From contig NZ_CP133838.1 of assembly GCF_031432975.1 (NCBI RefSeq), forward strand, positions 1,922,001-1,986,000: 64,000 nucleotides of DNA, written 5' to 3'. Below the pieces are notes generated by a model. That model searched no databases and was not told the DNA's origin. It saw nothing but the letters and a program-made list of their open reading frames with translations. The DNA is from Buttiauxella selenatireducens. Lineage in GTDB: Bacteria; Pseudomonadota; Gammaproteobacteria; Enterobacterales; Enterobacteriaceae. Below, piece after piece: positions 62,727 to 64,000 of this stretch (positions within the stretch are counted from its first letter, which is position 1; every line of letters starts with the position of its first letter). A program made the translations under genes and the position numbers.

Positions 62727-64000
62727 ATGGAAACCAATATCGTAGAAGTTGAGAATTTTGTTCAGCATTCCGAAGAAAGACGAAGTAGCGCGTTTGCCCG
62801 TGAAGTAAAGACGTATCTCGAACGCTATCCAAATACCCAATATGTTGATGTTTTGCTCACTGACCTGAACGGTTGCTTCCGCGGAAAGCGCATTCCGGTT
62901 TCCAGCCTGCGTAAAATAGAGAAGGGCTGCTACTTCCCAGCCTCTGTTTTCGCGATGGATATTCTTGGCAATGTGGTTGAAGAAGCCGGGCTGGGCCAGG
63001 AATTAGGTGAACCGGATCACAACTGTGTACCGGTGCTGGGTACCTTAACCCCGTCAGCGGCGGACCCGGAATTTATCGGTCAGGTGCAGCTAACGATGCT
63101 TGATGAAGATGGCGCTCCCTTTGACGTTGAGCCGCGGAACGTGCTTAACCGACTCTGGCAGCAATTGCGCCAGCGCGGTCTGTTCCCCGTGGTAGCGGTA
63201 GAGCTGGAGTTCTATTTACTTGACCGTCAACGTGACACCGAAGGGTATTTGCAGCCGCCGTGCGCGCCGGGCACCAATGACCGTAACACTCAGAGCCAGG
63301 TTTACTCCGTTGATAACCTTAACCATTTCGCCGATGTATTGACCGATATCGACGATCTGGCGTGCCTGCAATTGATTCCGGCTGATGGTGCGGTAGCCGA
63401 AGCATCTCCAGGTCAGTTCGAAATTAACCTGCATCACACCGATAACGTGCTTGATGCCTGCGACGATGCGCTGGCGTTAAAACGCCTGGTGCGCACGGTG
63501 GCGGAAAAACACAAAATGCACGCCACTTTTATGGCGAAACCGTATGAAGAGCACGCCGGCAGCGGGATGCACATTCATATCAGCATCCTGAATGCGAAAG
63601 GTGAGAACGTGCTGGCGGACGCCGATGGCGAAGATTCAGCCCTGCTCAAGAAAATTCTTGCCGGGATGATAGACCTGATGCCTGCATCTATGGCGTTGTT
63701 AGCGCCAAACGTAAACTCCTACCGTCGTTTCCAGCCCGGTATGTATGTGCCAACTCAGGCTTCATGGGGGCATAACAACCGTACTGTTGCACTGCGCATC
63801 CCTTGTGGCGATCGTGACAATCACCGTGTCGAGTACCGCGTTGCAGGTGCAGATGCCAACCCTTATCTGGTAATGGCATCCATCCTCGCGGGCATTTTGC
63901 ATGGTCTTAATAACGATTTGCCGCTGCATGAAGAAGTGGAAGGTAATGGGCTTGAGCAAGAAGGGCTGCCGTTCCCGATTCGCCAGAGTGATGCACTGTG
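62727..64000 (+). CDS. puuA: Gamma-glutamylputrescine synthetase PuuA (cut by window end)
   Basis: The frame from ATG 62727 is open to the window end (424 full codons, no stop). It is a glutamine-synthetase-like enzyme very close to E. coli PuuA (472 residues): METNIVEVENFVQHSEERRS, VDVLLTDLNGCFRGKRIPVS, the ATP/metal block VAVELEFYLLDRQRD, GSGMHIHIS, and NNRTVALRIPCGDR. It ligates glutamate to putrescine with ATP in the first pathway step. It is divergent from puuD across the PuuR-controlled region. About 48 C-terminal residues are missing. The putrescine importer puuP, next to puuA in E. coli, is not in the window. Confidence 0.96.
   Translation, partial: METNIVEVENFVQHSEERRSSAFAREVKTYLERYPNTQYVDVLLTDLNGCFRGKRIPVSSLRKIEKGCYFPASVFAMDILGNVVEEAGLGQELGEPDHNCVPVLGTLTPSAADPEFIGQVQLTMLDEDGAPFDVEPRNVLNRLWQQLRQRGLFPVVAVELEFYLLDRQRDTEGYLQPPCAPGTNDRNTQSQVYSVDNLNHFADVLTDIDDLACLQLIPADGAVAEASPGQFEINLHHTDNVLDACDDALALKRLVRTVAEKHKMHATFMAKPYEEHAGSGMHIHISILNAKGENVLADADGEDSALLKKILAGMIDLMPASMALLAPNVNSYRRFQPGMYVPTQASWGHNNRTVALRIPCGDRDNHRVEYRVAGADANPYLVMASILAGILHGLNNDLPLHEEVEGNGLEQEGLPFPIRQSDAL

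Overview
This 64 kb window comes from an Enterobacteriaceae chromosome. The gene families and their close match to Salmonella/E. coli proteins (YidG/H/B, Kbp, Amn, TtrABCRS, PuuABCDR) suggest a Citrobacter-like or related genus. The genus is an inference; the family is well supported. About three quarters of the window is a type VI secretion system (T6SS) locus. The rest is a decayed tRNA-Asn island and two metabolic loci.

Layout. 1-1.5 kb: end of yidH, yidG, yidB-like, kbp-like. 1.8-4.7 kb (minus): a large autotransporter adhesin. 5.3-14.6 kb (plus): T6SS core genes tssB, tssC, tssK, tssL, an OmpA-domain protein, hcp and clpV; a folded RNA-like element lies between hcp and clpV. 14.7-24.8 kb: an AT-rich variable block with an unknown gene pair, vgrG, a large unrecognised putative effector, three tandem lipoproteins with a degenerate sulfatase-modifying-enzyme fold (likely immunity proteins), a one-TM protein and a PAAR spike. 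24.8-35.4 kb: tssM and its partner, tssA, a DUF805 protein, tssF, tssG, tssJ and a frameshifted tssE. 35.4-43.9 kb: small membrane proteins, a frameshifted TPR-like lipoprotein, DUF3142, LemA, TPM/YgcG, a VasL-type TssA-like protein, an ANR-type small regulator and a double DUF417 protein.

43.97-47.10 kb is the remnant of an island inserted in the 3' end of tRNA-Asn(GTT). It is bounded by perfect 26-bp direct repeats and holds IS6-family fragments, a 129-bp IS6-type MITE-like element, palindromes, a small secreted protein and a P4-type integrase stub. 47.3-50.5 kb (minus): an aminopeptidase P-like gene and amn. 50.7-58.1 kb: the tetrathionate respiration genes, with ttrBCA (minus) divergent from ttrSR (plus). 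58.1 kb: a second, degenerate copy of the tRNA-Asn tail plus terminator. 58.2-64 kb: the putrescine utilisation genes puuD-puuR-puuC-puuB (minus) divergent from puuA (plus, cut by the window end).

How it works together: TssJ/L/M and the OmpA protein would form the envelope complex; TssA/E/F/G/K the baseplate; TssB/C the sheath around the Hcp tube; VgrG/PAAR the spike; ClpV recycles the sheath. The putative cargo is encoded directly behind vgrG, with three envelope lipoproteins as candidate self-protection. Three single-base frameshifts within 2 kb (tssE, a small lipoprotein, the TPR-like lipoprotein) mean that either this T6SS is decaying or the sequence has indel errors there.
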